Shown here: positions 37,036 through 48,496 of the stretch, in pieces
Layout of the letters: each line of letters begins with the position of its first letter
Numbering within the stretch: the stretch's first letter is position 1
Source: Austropuccinia psidii
Taxonomy: Eukaryota > Basidiomycota > Pucciniomycetes > Pucciniales > Sphaerophragmiaceae
Assembly: GCA_023105745.1 (NCBI GenBank)
Contig: JALGQZ010000009.1
Location: forward strand, 44,049,967-44,113,966
Direction of reading: 5' to 3'
Length of the DNA stretch: 64,000 nucleotides
Made by a program: the position numbers and the translations under genes
Notes under the pieces: model-generated
Seen by the model: the letters and a program-made list of their open reading frames with translations, nothing else
Told to the model about the DNA's origin: nothing
Databases searched by the model: none

Positions 37036-40000
37036 CTAAATATCATGAAATAACGGCTTTATCATTACAAGCAGTCCACATGACAGAACTTTGTTATCAT
37101 ACAATCCACAGTTACCTTCTATTTCTTCTTCAGATATAATCAAGTGTCCATCATCAAAACCAACAGCTTTATAATTATTCAGATGCGGCCAATCTGGTAA
37201 GAAATTCACATCAATCTTCAAAGTTTTTAAGATCAGAAAGTTATTGTTCAGTATGCTGAATGGCTCAGAGACTTTAAAAATGCTATTAATAATACCAAAT
37301 CGTCGTGAGTTGCCCCTCAGAAAACATATCACACTGTTGCTGAAATTTTTGGATTCAGTTGAAAATATATTGTTCCCAATATTAATGTTTGAAACTGGAA
37401 AATACCAAGGTGAGACAATCCTTGAAGTGGGAGGACTTGTGGATTGCACGGTAGTGTCTAAGCTGATCCAATCAACTATTTCCCTTGTTGCATGAAAATT
37501 CTGTAAGTACTCAACCAGGCAATCATAATTTTATTGGTCATGGCAGGATGGTTTGTTATATTTATGGTGATTGAACAGGGCAGGTGGCTGTGATTCGAAA
37601 ATCTGTTTTATTTCACATGGCACGGATGGGGATTTCAGGAGAACGGAAAGGTTGGAAAATCGACAGATATGTTGAAGTAAGGTTTTATCTATATCATCTA
37701 TTCAAAGTTGCAAGAAGTTAGTCTTATTCAGTTCAGGTGTTTAATCAATGTGAATATATTGATCTTATTAATTGGTGTACATATTTTGTTATTTGTTGGC
37801 ATTTTTGCAAATACTCCAATCAAGTGCTCATAACCCCATGTGGCTGAGGCTTGTGCTGGGCCCCAATGTTAGAAGAGTTCCAGATAATGATCAGCAAAAT
37901 GATTATTTGGTTTACTTTTCTGTTTTTGGAACAGGAGTTGATTGGAAAGGCAGAATTTATTCCAATGTTCAGCAAATGCAGTCGCATCATCTATTGAAAC
38001 AGTACAGCTTGTGGCAATGTTGATAGCACTAATCAAATGGAATGTATTCTTGGTTAGTTCATTTTCAAGTTCTTCTGACTGACCCATTTTTCTTTGAATG
38101 TTCGCGGATTGGTGTACATCTAATGACATCTGTTGACTGAGCATTAAAAATGGAATATAGACCTTATATAAGAGAGCCCATTCAGCGGCTTTTAAGCTAC
38201 CATGAGAGGGGGAACCCATGTTGCGAGGTACTCTTGTCCATGATGAGGGGAATTATCATCTCAGACATGATTTGTCGGAGATTCTCCAGAGCCTCACCCT
38301 TGATATAGTGATCACTCAGTGCAGTGATATCCAATTCAGAGGGGATGTAATCCGCATCAAATGAAGGAATATCTGCAGAACCACTAGATGGATGTTCTGT
38401 GTGAGGGGTGGGCATTGGGAAGTAGTGGGGAGTGGCTGATTTATTATTTTTGCTGCGTCTCTTCTCAGGGAGCAGGCCTCTCTCAATGTGATTTTATCAA
38501 GAGAGCTGTTGGAGGTCATGGAATCTGAGTCTGAACTGTTGGTGTCATTGGATTTCCTGTGGGACCTGAGGTAAACTTTTGATTTGGACTCTGGAATGCA
38601 CAATTTGAAAGTTGCATGATCCTTCAGAATTCCAAGTATTAAATTATGCATTATGTCAAGATTAACCATTCTGGTTGCATCCCAATATGAAAGGTCTTCT
38701 AAAATTGAATATCCCACTCCATACTCAGAGAAAATTGCATGTCTTTGTTGTGGGGTTGCCCAAAGCCATTTGGCAATGATTGATTTATGATTTTGATATG
38801 AGCGTGTGTAGTGAAATTGAGGACCAATTTCTTCAATTTGAGCTTTGTGAATGGTGCAAAAATTACAAAAGTGGTTGCCTGAATGGGAAATAAATCCAGT
38901 AAGCTTGCGCATGGCAACCACATCCGCAATGGCTGTGAGAATGGCAACACGGATAAAGGATCCTGAAGGACCTGTTGAGGTGGGTGAAAAATGGTAACCT
39001 TGCCATAGCTCTTTGAGCTCGTTGATGAGTGGCATTAATAAATAATTCAATTGAAGGGAAGCTGGGTCCTTCGGACCAGGGATGATTCCTGCAACATAGA
39101 CATTCTCTGGATTCAATCTTTCACTTGGGGGGAGATTAAGACAAATAAGCATGATAGGTCCAATGCTGGCCAACCGGGTGGACTTTCCATGTGCATTAAA
39201 CCAGTCCACATGAATGGAGAAGGCCAATGCACCAGGAATGGACATGAATGGGGGGTCATGGATATTTCTAGTGCCAGTGAAGCGTCTCCAGACCAATCCA
39301 TCCCAGACGTCACATTATGGGGAATCTTCGGGAGTTTGGGATTGTTGATGTTGATGCAGAATTTCCATAATTCCAGCCCGCTGGAGAAATCTGGCAAGCC
39401 AATTTTTGAATGGTTGATAAATGAAAACTTTTGTTGGTATAAATTTTTGCTTCATGTTGGTGGTGTTTTGGGTGTGGGCTTCAAATGAATAGATGAATTT
39501 GCCTAATGATTGTGTGCAAGGGGGATCATGATCATTTGGGTCATTATGGCGTTGACAGTGGGGTTGGTCAGTTGTGACTGATTCAGTAAGGCCATTGAGA
39601 GAGAAACATTGAGGACAACATATATAGTTTTGAATCACTGGCTCCAATTGGAGATGTTCAAATATGGTACTCAGATCTTGAGGTATATGGAATGCAGGAA
39701 TGGGGAGACCACCAGAGCTTGAGATGCTGGACTTGATCAGCAGGTTTAGGGCAGGGTTGAGAATGCATGAAGCCCTGCAGGGTATATTATACCTTAATGA
39801 TAGAATGGCAGATATTATCATTCCAAGGTCTTGTGGGGGAAGGGTTTGACTGCTGCTGTATGGTTTCTGTGCATTTGAATTGAGCCCCAGTGCTGTGGAG
39901 AAGGTGCTTTGGGCCCATGGTGAATAATCAGCTGGGAATATTTGATCCAATAGAAGCTGTGGGCACTCAGATCCTGATGCAGAAGTAGGGATGTTTGGAA

Positions 40001-40139
40001 GAGATTTGGGTGCAATGGTTTATTTGAGCTTTTTAATGTGCTGTTTATATTGGAAAGGTGTGAAGGCAACTCCAGGCCTATCACCCTCAGGGGAAGAGTG
40101 TGTTTGAGTTGAGCAGTTTTGACACATGCATATACGCAT
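37036..40139 (-). pseudogene. Plavaka-type transposase (broken)
   Basis: The start is ATG at 40139, followed by a Cys pair motif CMCQNC and an F..Y..H pattern like the N-terminal zinc region of Plavaka transposases. Core pieces are VWDGLVWRRF (about 39310-39285), NHFCNFC (about 38870), NLDIMHNLILGIL (about 38660) and MGSPSHGSLKAAEW (about 38220), followed by WGPAQASATWGYEH (about 37860). In-frame TAA stops lie at 40020-40022, 39315-39317, 37869-37871 and 37531-37533; each could be CAA changed to TAA. Frameshifts lie near 38.42 and 38.25 kb, the latter at a CCCC run. An intron probably begins with GTACACC near 37770 and ends near 37690. Transposases of this family cut at the terminal repeats. 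The copy is inactive, though its full length is still traceable. Confidence 0.85.
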
Positions 40140-41124
40140 TGAGGAATAGCGGCGGGTTGTCATTGTTCCAGGAATTGGGAGTATGGTTGGTTTGTGTATA
40201 AATATCTATGGCTGATGTGAAAGTGTTTAGGAGTGTTATTAATTGGCAAAAAAATTGAGTGATTATTTATGAAGGGGGAGATGATTTGAGCCAGCTGAGA
40301 ATTTTATCCCATTTGTAATGGTGCGTGAGCTGCAGCTGATGGAGTGTAACATGTCTCATCTGGATGGCGGAATTGGTTAGGAGTTTAATTGGGTAAAATG
40401 CCATGCTGCTCAATGCTCATACATATTCTATTTTATTTACACATGGCAATACTGCGGTTTTGACCCTTGAGGGGTGTTCTAATAGGGATGTGTCAACATT
40501 TATTTGAGGGGATTGACATTCAAACCATGTACGCTGGCATGCCATCGTACATGGCTTAAACCTTATTACAGACATAACGATATAACTCTATTACATAAGG
40601 GGTTGGAGTGCAGCTAAAGTCTTGGTATTTGGTTTGAGTGCAGCAGGCGTTTAATTGGTTGGAATGTGATTTGGATTGTCTCGCCTTTCTTGAAAAGGTG
40701 ATGTCTCTTTTGTGGGTAAATCCTTCATGAATATACCCCTTTACAGATGTACAATGCTGTGGAATTTCAATGCATATATTGGCAGTTTGGATAATTCACA
40801 GAATGTGACAATGGGGAGGCGGAAATGTTACCAAATATGATTACTTATGGATGATGGGTCCCCTTTGAGATCAAGGGAATATTACATTATATGGTGGTAG
40901 GACGTGCCAGGTGGTTTCCGACAAAAGCGGAGGAGCTCAAGAGGAGGCAGGGAGGATTCTCCTAAAAAGAGTCTTATTGGACTTCCATGCAACACTTAGC
41001 TCCAACTATTCATAGAATTTCTCTATTCTAAATTTAAAAAGATTTCATCTCATATCACTCTATTTTATCATAATACTGAGGTGTTTTATCTAATTAAAAA
41101 TATTACTGTACTTTTTCGGCCCTT
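40140..41124. promoter_or_regulatory. Divergent promoter region of transposase and companion gene
   Basis: The two genes face away from each other across 985 bp. The region contains a 30-bp near-perfect palindrome at 40525-40554 and no coding sequence. Just before the + strand ATG comes an AT-rich stretch and CTTTTTCGGCCC. Confidence 0.55.
40525..40554. promoter_or_regulatory. Palindrome, copy 1 (core GGCATGCC)
   Basis: CCATGTACG-CT-GGCATGCC-AT-CGTACATGG pairs over 30 bp with one mismatch pair. It lies 386 bp upstream of the transposase ATG and 571 bp upstream of the companion-gene ATG. Related palindromes lie upstream of the other genes of the element. It is probably a protein-binding site. 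Confidence 0.7.
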
Positions 41125-43185
41125 ATGTCATCTTCCAAGTCACATAAATCCCGTTCAGGTTCTGTTCATGACTCAGATAGTGAATCTAGCATAGAATATG
41201 TTCAAACACAGTCACCATTGAGTCCCAACATTCCTCTCACAACCCCTATCGCATCCTCAATGAATGTATCAGGTCTTAACATTGATGTGGGCAATCCAAA
41301 GGCTCCAACTTCAAGCACTTGGTCGATCCCAAATATTTCCGTCACTCCAATTCCCCCGAATCCCACTAATACACAAACACATGTGTCTCAGGGGCCAGAA
41401 GGCACACCTCAAATCTCATCACACGCTAATCCCCAATCAAAATTTCCACGTGAGTTCCTCCTCAATCCCGGTCGGAATCCAGTCCCATCCCAGGATCCCT
41501 TTGGCCAAAGTAAACAGCCAACCCTCAATATTCCATCAGGATCTCAGGTTCATGTGGGTGATGAAAGGCGCATGGATGGGGGGCAACGAAAAAGACCATT
41601 GGAGAATGTAACTTGGAGTGGTCTGTCGGAGGGAAATCCAGGATTGACGCTTCATCAAAGTAAGTCATTTTAATTTTGGAGTATAACCTTTTTCACAATT
41701 TGATATTTTTGTTTCATGGGTTAGATATGGCACCTAAAGGCAAGTCAGTCCAATCTCAGGAGCCAATTGAAGATCGTGAGTATTACCAGTCTTCATTAAT
41801 TTTTTGATGTGTTAACTGATGATGTGCATGGCAGGTGATGAAATTTATGCATCTTAACCTCTGGTCCATGAAGAGAAAGTCACTGAACGTCATCATCCAT
41901 ATGCCTCCAAACCAAGAACAGCTCATGGAAGTTCATCAAGAGAAAAAATGGTGGATGATGAGGATGAGAACATGTCTCCGACTCAAATGGAAACAAATAA
42001 TGAATCAAGGAGGGACAATTTCACGGCGCATGAGCATGGCACTCAGTCAAATAATGAGTTCACCCATCCGCAAATGCCCCTTGCCCAGAGTATGCTTGAA
42101 CAATCCGAGGTCAGACAGAAAAGGAACCAGGCTTGTAAAGCTCACAATGTGGCAAAACGTGCAAGCCAGAAGGAGCAACAAAAATGGCTGAAAGCAGAAC
42201 TTCCAGAGAATGTCCATGGAATGAGATCAGCAGTACATGCACATTGCCTGTTCCTACTCAAAGTTAGGGATAAGGATTTTTCCTCACTACCAGCACCACC
42301 AAGCACAGAAGAGCGTGAAATTGCAATTCAAGTGGCTGGTCATTTCAGATATGTCCCCAAGGATGTTTTCAATGAGCCATCAACACAGGTTCAGTCTCAG
42401 GGTTTCCAAAGCTACTGCAAAAATGAGCTCCACAAGCTAGGACTAAAGCAATTCACTTGGGACTGGGAGAGCTCATGGCAACATCCGTTCAATGAGCTGA
42501 TGTCTATGGTGTTTTACCGTAAATTCCGTCTTGCACTGGTCAGCACCGAGTATCATCATTACTGTTGGAACAAGGATCATAATAACTATGGGGTCATGGC
42601 GGCTTTAATGGAGCAATATTTCACTTATTTGAAAAGAGAATGGAAGTCTATTCAAAAGGATGCGGAGTATTTGGTTAAAAAGAAGGAGAATCAAAAGCTC
42701 GCAAAGATTTGTCAAAGGGTTAGTTAATGTATCTCTTCTTCATTGTGAGCAAAGACTGATGATGATCTACTTGATTATGTGCAGACCTGTGAGCGCCGTC
42801 GTGAATGGTGTGATACAGCTAAATTTCCCATTCTAGCATCACAATTCAATGACCCTCGAGTATGCTCAGATACTGACGAGGTAATGGAAAATGGCCGTCA
42901 AGTTTACCGCAAAGTGGGATTACGCTGGCGCTCCCAGTTATTTAATGAATTGGTATGAAAATGGATCAAGACATAGAGTTTTGCAATCATATTAAAAAAA
43001 AGGGTAAAAAAACTATTGATAGATTGCCAGAATTACGATCGACAGATGATGGTGATATTCCGGAAGGCTTATCATTTCAGGTATTTGATCAAGATTGGCT
43101 CAAAAGCTGTAGTAAGATGCAGACTAGCACCCTCAAAATACTTGACATGCCAGTTATTAGGCCGAATGGTGATGCTCTGCAATAA
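41125..43185 (+). pseudogene. Transposon companion protein, five exons, one stop
   Basis: Exons are inferred at 41125-41659, 41725-41775, 41835-42718, 42785-42952 and 43081-43185. Donors are GTAAGT, GTGAGT, GTTAGT and GTATGA, acceptors end TTAG, GCAG, GCAG and TTCAG, and all phases agree. The N-terminus is Ser/Pro-rich and disordered. Exon 3 holds a basic coiled region (RKRNQACKAHNVAKRASQ) and a globular part with FTWDWESSW and NKDHNNYGV. The end contains VFDQDWLKS. One in-frame TAA at 41855-41857 (CAA to TAA) breaks it. I recall proteins with similar pieces beside transposases in rust genomes, but know no function. It is transcribed divergently from the transposase, which suggests a partner in transposition. 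Confidence 0.7.
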
Positions 43186-43523
43186 CTTAGTAATATAAAT
43201 GTATAGGACCGTTACAAATTAACATTTTGTGAATTATTTGTGCAGGTGTAATACAATCTGATTATTATTTCTTAAAGATGCAACTTGCTAAATATGTCAG
43301 AATATAGACAATATGAGTTGGACTGTATCACCGTCTCCCTTAGAAATAATACTCTATTGCTCATTTTCATTGGGAAAATATTGAAGGAGTTCGATCCAGC
43401 TCATGGTGTTCATAATTGTGGACCTGTGCCAGGGTGCGCAGGTGTGATCAACTTGGTCAAACACAGATTATATAATATCAGTAAGGCTCACGCAGTTAAT
43501 GATTTTTTCTTTTCTTGGACATA
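43186..43523. other. Convergent spacer between companion gene and SNF2 gene
   Basis: About 340 bp lie between two convergent gene ends. Only an 80-codon open frame overlaps it (43285-43527, +), with no recognised feature. It is probably 3' untranslated sequence; no palindrome copy lies here, as expected if that motif belongs to promoters. Confidence 0.4.
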
Positions 43524-45863
43524 TTAGTGTTTGGAAAATGGCATTTCCATAAGGAAGCATTTTAGAATAGCAAGACAATTAGGGTCAAAGATGAGCTTGA
43601 AGGGTACCTTCCGCATGTTGACCTCAACTGAATGAGGAGTGATATAGTGGATGACCTTTACAGGTTGTTGTTGGCCAATACAATGGAGTTGATCAACAGC
43701 CTGAGCCTCAATGGCTGGGTTCCAATTGGGCTCCTGGAAATGTGGATGTAAGGGGCCGCAAATCAGGGCTGAATTTTGGGGGTCCCCTCACCATTAAATA
43801 GACCATATTAGCACAAGCTATATTGAGGCCAGTTCCAGCTGCGGCAATGGATGCAATCAGTACTTCACATTCAGGATTATTGAAGAAATTCTCCAGTGCC
43901 TTCTCCTGTGCTCATACTGTAATTGTTCCATCGATTTGTGCTGAAAGGATAGAGTGATGGGCAAGTGCAATACCAATTCTACAATATGAAAAAGTAAGAT
44001 GGATTCAATTGGTAATGGATGCAAATTAGAATTAACGCACAAATCAAGAAATTGGGTCCATTGGGTATAAACCACCGATTTGGTTGGACCACACCTTGTT
44101 TGTTTGTTCTTCATTAAGATTTCTAGGAGGTGTGCAATTTTACTACTCATCATGCATTTTTCCACATCCACAATAGTTCGTGTGATTGTTGGCGAGTTAT
44201 CCTGAGTGCTCCTGCCCTCGGGGTCTTCCAAATCTGCCTCCGCAATTGTGTTAAGCATGATGTGATGGTTACAATATATTCGCAGCTTATTAATATTTCT
44301 GAAAAATTCTCCTGGTCCTTTGCTTTTGGATGATAGGAATTCTTCATATAATATGGAATGATGGCTAATAGTGGGGAGGGATTTGAGATGTGTGGTTTTG
44401 GTGCGGCGCAAACTTAAATGCCGCAATGCCAAATGCAAAATATCATTGCAACCTTTGGAAAGACTACTCAGGATGAATGGTGACCAGTTATCTTGATTGG
44501 CGTTCTGGGGTTGAGTGATGAATGATATTATGCTCAAAAGGTCATAAATGGTGTTGTGAATAGGTGTGCCCATTAAACATATTCAACAGGATGAAAGGAG
44601 GCTATGAATGGCACGGTGAGTGGCAGTGTATTGAGAGCAAATATAGCTATAAGATGGGGCAAGGGTTATTGGATATAAAAGGTAATTTGAATCATTTAAG
44701 ATCAGACACTCACTGTGCTTCATCCAAAATTATACGATGCCAATTGATTTGAAAAATGAATGATGTAGAGGTATTGGTTTGCTTAAATTATTGGGTGATA
44801 GTATTGTAAGAAGTGATGATGATATCATCTTTGAAGATGTTGGCTTTGAATAATGAGTGACAAGTGGGACCATGGTAGATTTTGGAATGCAGCGCTCCAG
44901 CCTGAGCATGCTTGGATATTTCTGATTGCCAGTTGGTAATTAAGCAAGGGGGGAAGATGATCATGGTGGGCGCGGAGCGATGGGGGTTTGCAATCATCCG
45001 CTCCTTGGAGGTACCAATTAGAGCAATGGCCTGAATGGTTTTACCTAATCCCATATCATCCGCGAGCAGTCCTCCAAGAGGGGTATTGGTCGAAAGGGAG
45101 TCAAATGAGCTAACAACCTTGTTTGTAATGATGTGCCTGGCATTGAAAGTGGATCCTGGGGGTGAGGTGGCCCAAAGGTTACGGGCTGATTGGCCATTGG
45201 GGATTTCTTGATCCCAGAGAAAAGCTAGTCTGGTCTTTTGATGAGGGAGGAGGGGGGTTTGAATAATGGCATGGGGAGGTCTGATCCACTGGGTAATTGT
45301 ATCAGTTTTTGCTTGGAAATCAATGATGAAACAGCAGGATATGAAGCTGGCGTCGAGTTTGAAGCGGGAAATGTCAGAGTAAAGAGTTGACATTGACTAT
45401 GAGTATTACAGTCATATTCTTTGGGCATTTTAAGCTTGAAATCCTGTGTTTGAAAGCTTTCCATTATGAATAAAATGTTTGGATACCATGTGAAGAGCAT
45501 CAATGCTAGATTGGGTTTCTGAGATGAGGAGGGATCATTTGCATCAGTCATAAATACTCCCTCAACAAATAATATTTGAGTAGGATTGGATTGGCAATTT
45601 TCAATCCATGCCCCACCAGGACCACAGTGCATGAACGTTTTTGGTGCCCCAAGGAATGGTATCAACGTTTTGGAAAGGGTTGCAGGTAGAGAGCCAATAG
45701 CATGCTGGTGATTGGGGAGATGAACAAATATGTTGTGTTGATTGTGCCATATGATAATCCAAGAAGCTAAGTGGGAATTCTCAGGATTTAAGGCTATATC
45801 ACTATTTATTTGAATACAAATATTAAGCATCCCAATGCAAAGTGGTTGTGAAGAGGTTGACAT
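43524..45863 (-). pseudogene. SNF2-family ATPase / helicase-like protein (broken)
   Basis: The start is ATG at 45863 (MSTSSQPLCIGMLNI). SNF2 motifs in order: LLPHQKTRLAFLWDQE; motif I ADDMGLGKTIQAIAL (about 45065); Ia TMIIFPPCLITNW; IITSYNTI; motif II ILDEA-H completed across an intron (donor GTGAGT near 44711, acceptor TATAG near 44646); motif III MGTPIHN (about 44573); motif IV/V SVVYTQW and ASIAAAGTGLNIA; motif VI QAVDQLHCIGQ near 43700, where the usual Arg is Cys (CGT to TGT). A second intron (GTGAGG...CCAG) precedes EPNWNPAIEAQ. Stops: TAA 44788-44790, TGA 44583-44585 and a TGA before AQEKALENFF. Frameshifts near 45.39 and 43.9 kb. SNF2 ATPases remodel nucleosomes or DNA-protein complexes. 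Inactive copy. Confidence 0.9.
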
Positions 45864-46365
45864 GATGGCTATTTTAAATTATTTGGGGATAGTCGGAAAT
45901 TATATGATTGGGAAGGGTTAGCTAAATGGAATGAAGACGGATAAGCACAGGTGGGGAACTTATATGAGAGGCAGCAATGGGGTCAAGGGGGGATGGCCTG
46001 TGGTTACGTGCATGGTCTTGATGGGGGTGGGCCTCTTGGGCTGATAATTTTCATATCCAATTTGGGGCATATATCAAGGCAAGGTGGCCAAAATGTGGGT
46101 GCACCGATATGACTGCTGGATCTGCAGCAAGTTACAAAACCTTTGGTGGAACAAGGTTGACATTAGAATATCCGACATTGGGTGGGTTGTAGCAACTTAT
46201 TGTGGAGGGGCATATTAGAGGCATGCGGCCATGTTCGCTGGTGTGACAGCAAACAATGAGCGTATCATCCCCAGGTTAATTGTTGCACAGGGACCTACTA
46301 GGCAATGTTGGCGGTTTCAAAGGGCAATCTCACTGTGGGGATGTTTGTGTGTGGGCGGGTGAGAT

Positions 46366-46391
46366 ATTTTTGGTGGCATGCCACCAAAAAT
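46366..46391. promoter_or_regulatory. Palindrome, copy 2 (perfect, 26 bp)
   Basis: ATTTTT-GGTGGCATGCCACC-AAAAAT is a perfect inverted repeat, 503 bp upstream of the SNF2 ATG. It shares the 14-bp core of the other copies, but its arms are A/T runs instead of GTAC. Confidence 0.7.
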
Positions 46392-47332
46392 GAGTTTGAT
46401 TTTGCATGAAGTTTTTTGATAACTGATGCCAACTAGGCTTCAGGGGGGGATGTGTGCCATGATCAAATGGGGCACCGACCGTGAGGCCTGATCCACATAT
46501 ACATTCACCCCTATTGCGTTTGAGGCCGCTACTAATCCACCAAGATTGGGATCACGGTCTTTGTTTCACGGGTGTACAAAACTCTGGAGAAAGAGGCCAC
46601 ATGCCCAATGGAATTTTTGGCTGCAAGCCAGGCCCCACAGCTTGTGCAGGGCGCGTGAGAATGTGCAGAAAATGACCCGCTGTGGGAGATCCCCACGCAA
46701 ACATAACCAGCCTCAGCAATCATAGGCCGCGATTATTCTAATGCGGATGAGGCTGAAGCAAATCCACACTGATTGGCCTCAGGTTTCCACGCGCAAGCGG
46801 GTGAGCGTCTGCAGTCAAGCTGACAACCCGACCAAGAAAATGGGCAGTTGGAAGACTGGCAGTAAAATGTCTTCCAGGCGTGTGAAAGTTACCTGTGTAT
46901 GACCCGTTGGGGGTGCATATGAAAGTGTGTGGCTGCCCGACAATGAGAACACGGGATGAACAAGTGCGGCCAGTCAAAGTTTGCCCCGACAATGGCACCG
47001 GAGTGAATTCACTGTTTGTGTATGACCCAAATAAGAAGTCATCCCATTATGACCCACTTACATTAACTTGTGTTACATGCGCATCTGTGCTGTAGTTAGG
47101 CAGAGCTGTCCAGCAAGGTGCATCAAAGGGATGCAGTTGAGATATATGACTTGATGGCTTGATGTGATTGCACGTTACATTGTTGAACAGCTTTTGCTCT
47201 GCATTGCAGCATACCTTTACAAAGGTGTACTGCGTACTACAGTGTTGGCTGTACAGATTAGGAAGGTGTAATACTACTTGAGCCTGCATGCACTTTCCGA
47301 TCGTTTGCATATACGTAGCTCATGTGCCCCAT

Positions 47333-48019
47333 GCTCAGCATTGCGCTTCACCCGATTTGCACACGCAAGCTGAGCATGTCATGGTCAAAAGCACCGTGAG
47401 GAAGTGCTCAGTAAAGCCATGGAATGAACTATTTTTGCAATAGTTCATTGGAAGGCTCAGTTTGGAGCACTTCACCAAAGCGTGTGAAATGTCATCCGAT
47501 GCAGTGCCAAATGCTCAGATTGTATGCATACAAAAACGACTGAGCAATGGCTCAGCACGGTGCATTTGATATTGTCATATCAATGGTTCAATTACTGTGC
47601 AATTAAAATGTTCAGCCACTGAGCATTTCAATTATGACCGGAAAGCAAACCTGAGAAATGGGTCAAGGCAAGCTCACATTGTATTCACTTGTGTTACAGC
47701 CCCCCCCTTTGTTCACATACTATTACCAGGCCATACGGCCGGTAATCTTGCCACGGTCACTTGTGACCAAATGCACTGGGGGCACTTGTGCATTGGACCC
47801 ACAATGCACATTCAATGAGGGCCTCACGACCACCCTCCTGGGTGATCAGGTGGCTCTTTAAGGAAACAAAGGGGCTTTGACTGAGCTTGAAAATTGAATC
47901 AATAGCAATACTCAGCCAGAACCCCATTGTTCTTCTGCCTCACGCCAGAATTTCCCTTCTCAGTTGCAGCATTCGCTGCAACTGAGCTTCAATTTTTCCC
48001 ACAGGCCTTGAAGCTGAGC
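47333..48019. promoter_or_regulatory. Cluster of GCTCAG/CTGAGC motifs
   Basis: Eleven exact hexamers in either orientation start at 47333, 47370, 47406, 47455, 47513, 47540, 47550, 47619, 47881, 47982 and 48014. About 0.3 would be expected by chance in this length at even base use. A GCTGAGA/TCTCAGC inverted pair follows at 48040-48056. The cluster ends 50 bp before a TATA box, so it is probably a promoter-proximal binding array for the Cys-rich gene. Confidence 0.6.
47961..47984. other. Hairpin with perfect 10-bp arms
   Basis: CAGTTGCAGC-ATTC-GCTGCAACTG forms a perfect stem with a four-base loop about 85 bp before the TATA box. A second hairpin (AATGAACTA/TAGTTCATT) is at 47423-47449. Either could be a cruciform or a dimer-binding site. 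Confidence 0.5.
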
Positions 48020-48066
48020 CTTTTGCGGGTGCTGCAACTGCTGAGATCGTCTCAGCTTCACCATGG

Positions 48067-48074
48067 TATAAAAG
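48067..48074 (+). promoter_or_regulatory. TATA box of the Cys-rich gene
   Basis: TATAAAAG is followed by a CT-rich tract (48080-48300) typical of fungal transcription starts; the ATG at 48497 is about 430 bp further. A 5' untranslated intron is possible. Confidence 0.55.
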
Positions 48075-48496
48075 ACCATCTTCACACGACACGCCCTTCA
48101 CTTTCTTTCTCACCCGCTCCACTTCGTTCAACCTTACCTGCATTTGTCCTTCTTGTGCGTATTCCCCTTGGCCTTCCTGCCTTTCTACTTTTCTCTTTCA
48201 CACTCCACTAACCCCACTCCCCTGCCTTTTGCCTGTTTATTTATTCTTCTGATCCATTCAGAACCTCACTTCTATCCACCTCGTGCGTTACCTCTTTTTT
48301 AAACTTTTGTCGACATTACATACCAATATTAATACTTATTTTTCTTCATGACTCTCTTCCAGACTTTTAAAACCTTCCGAGTAGAGTGTCTTTATTTTGT
48401 TAACGTTTTAAATTTATAATTCATTGTATGCCTTCATTTTCTTTCTTGATTGTTTACTTTGTATGCAGTTACTAACCTCAATTGTTTTGTTTTTAG

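Larger units (their letters stand above)
45864..48496. other. Long intergenic region with palindrome, motif cluster and promoter
   Basis: There is no gene in 2.6 kb of relatively GC-rich DNA. It holds the palindrome at 46366-46391, a cluster of GCTCAG/CTGAGC hexamers (47333-48019), hairpins at 47423-47449 and 47961-47984, a TATA box at 48067 and a pyrimidine-rich leader to about 48240. Short open frames have no homologous or coding character I can see. Confidence 0.5.

Noticed and set aside
39051..39488. 145-codon plus-strand frame
   Set aside because: Opposite strand of the transposase core, whose conserved motifs are on the minus strand.
46481..47861. Multiple 60-90 codon frames in the long intergenic region
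   Set aside because: No domain, no consistent frame and no splice signals; sequence is dominated by short motifs instead.
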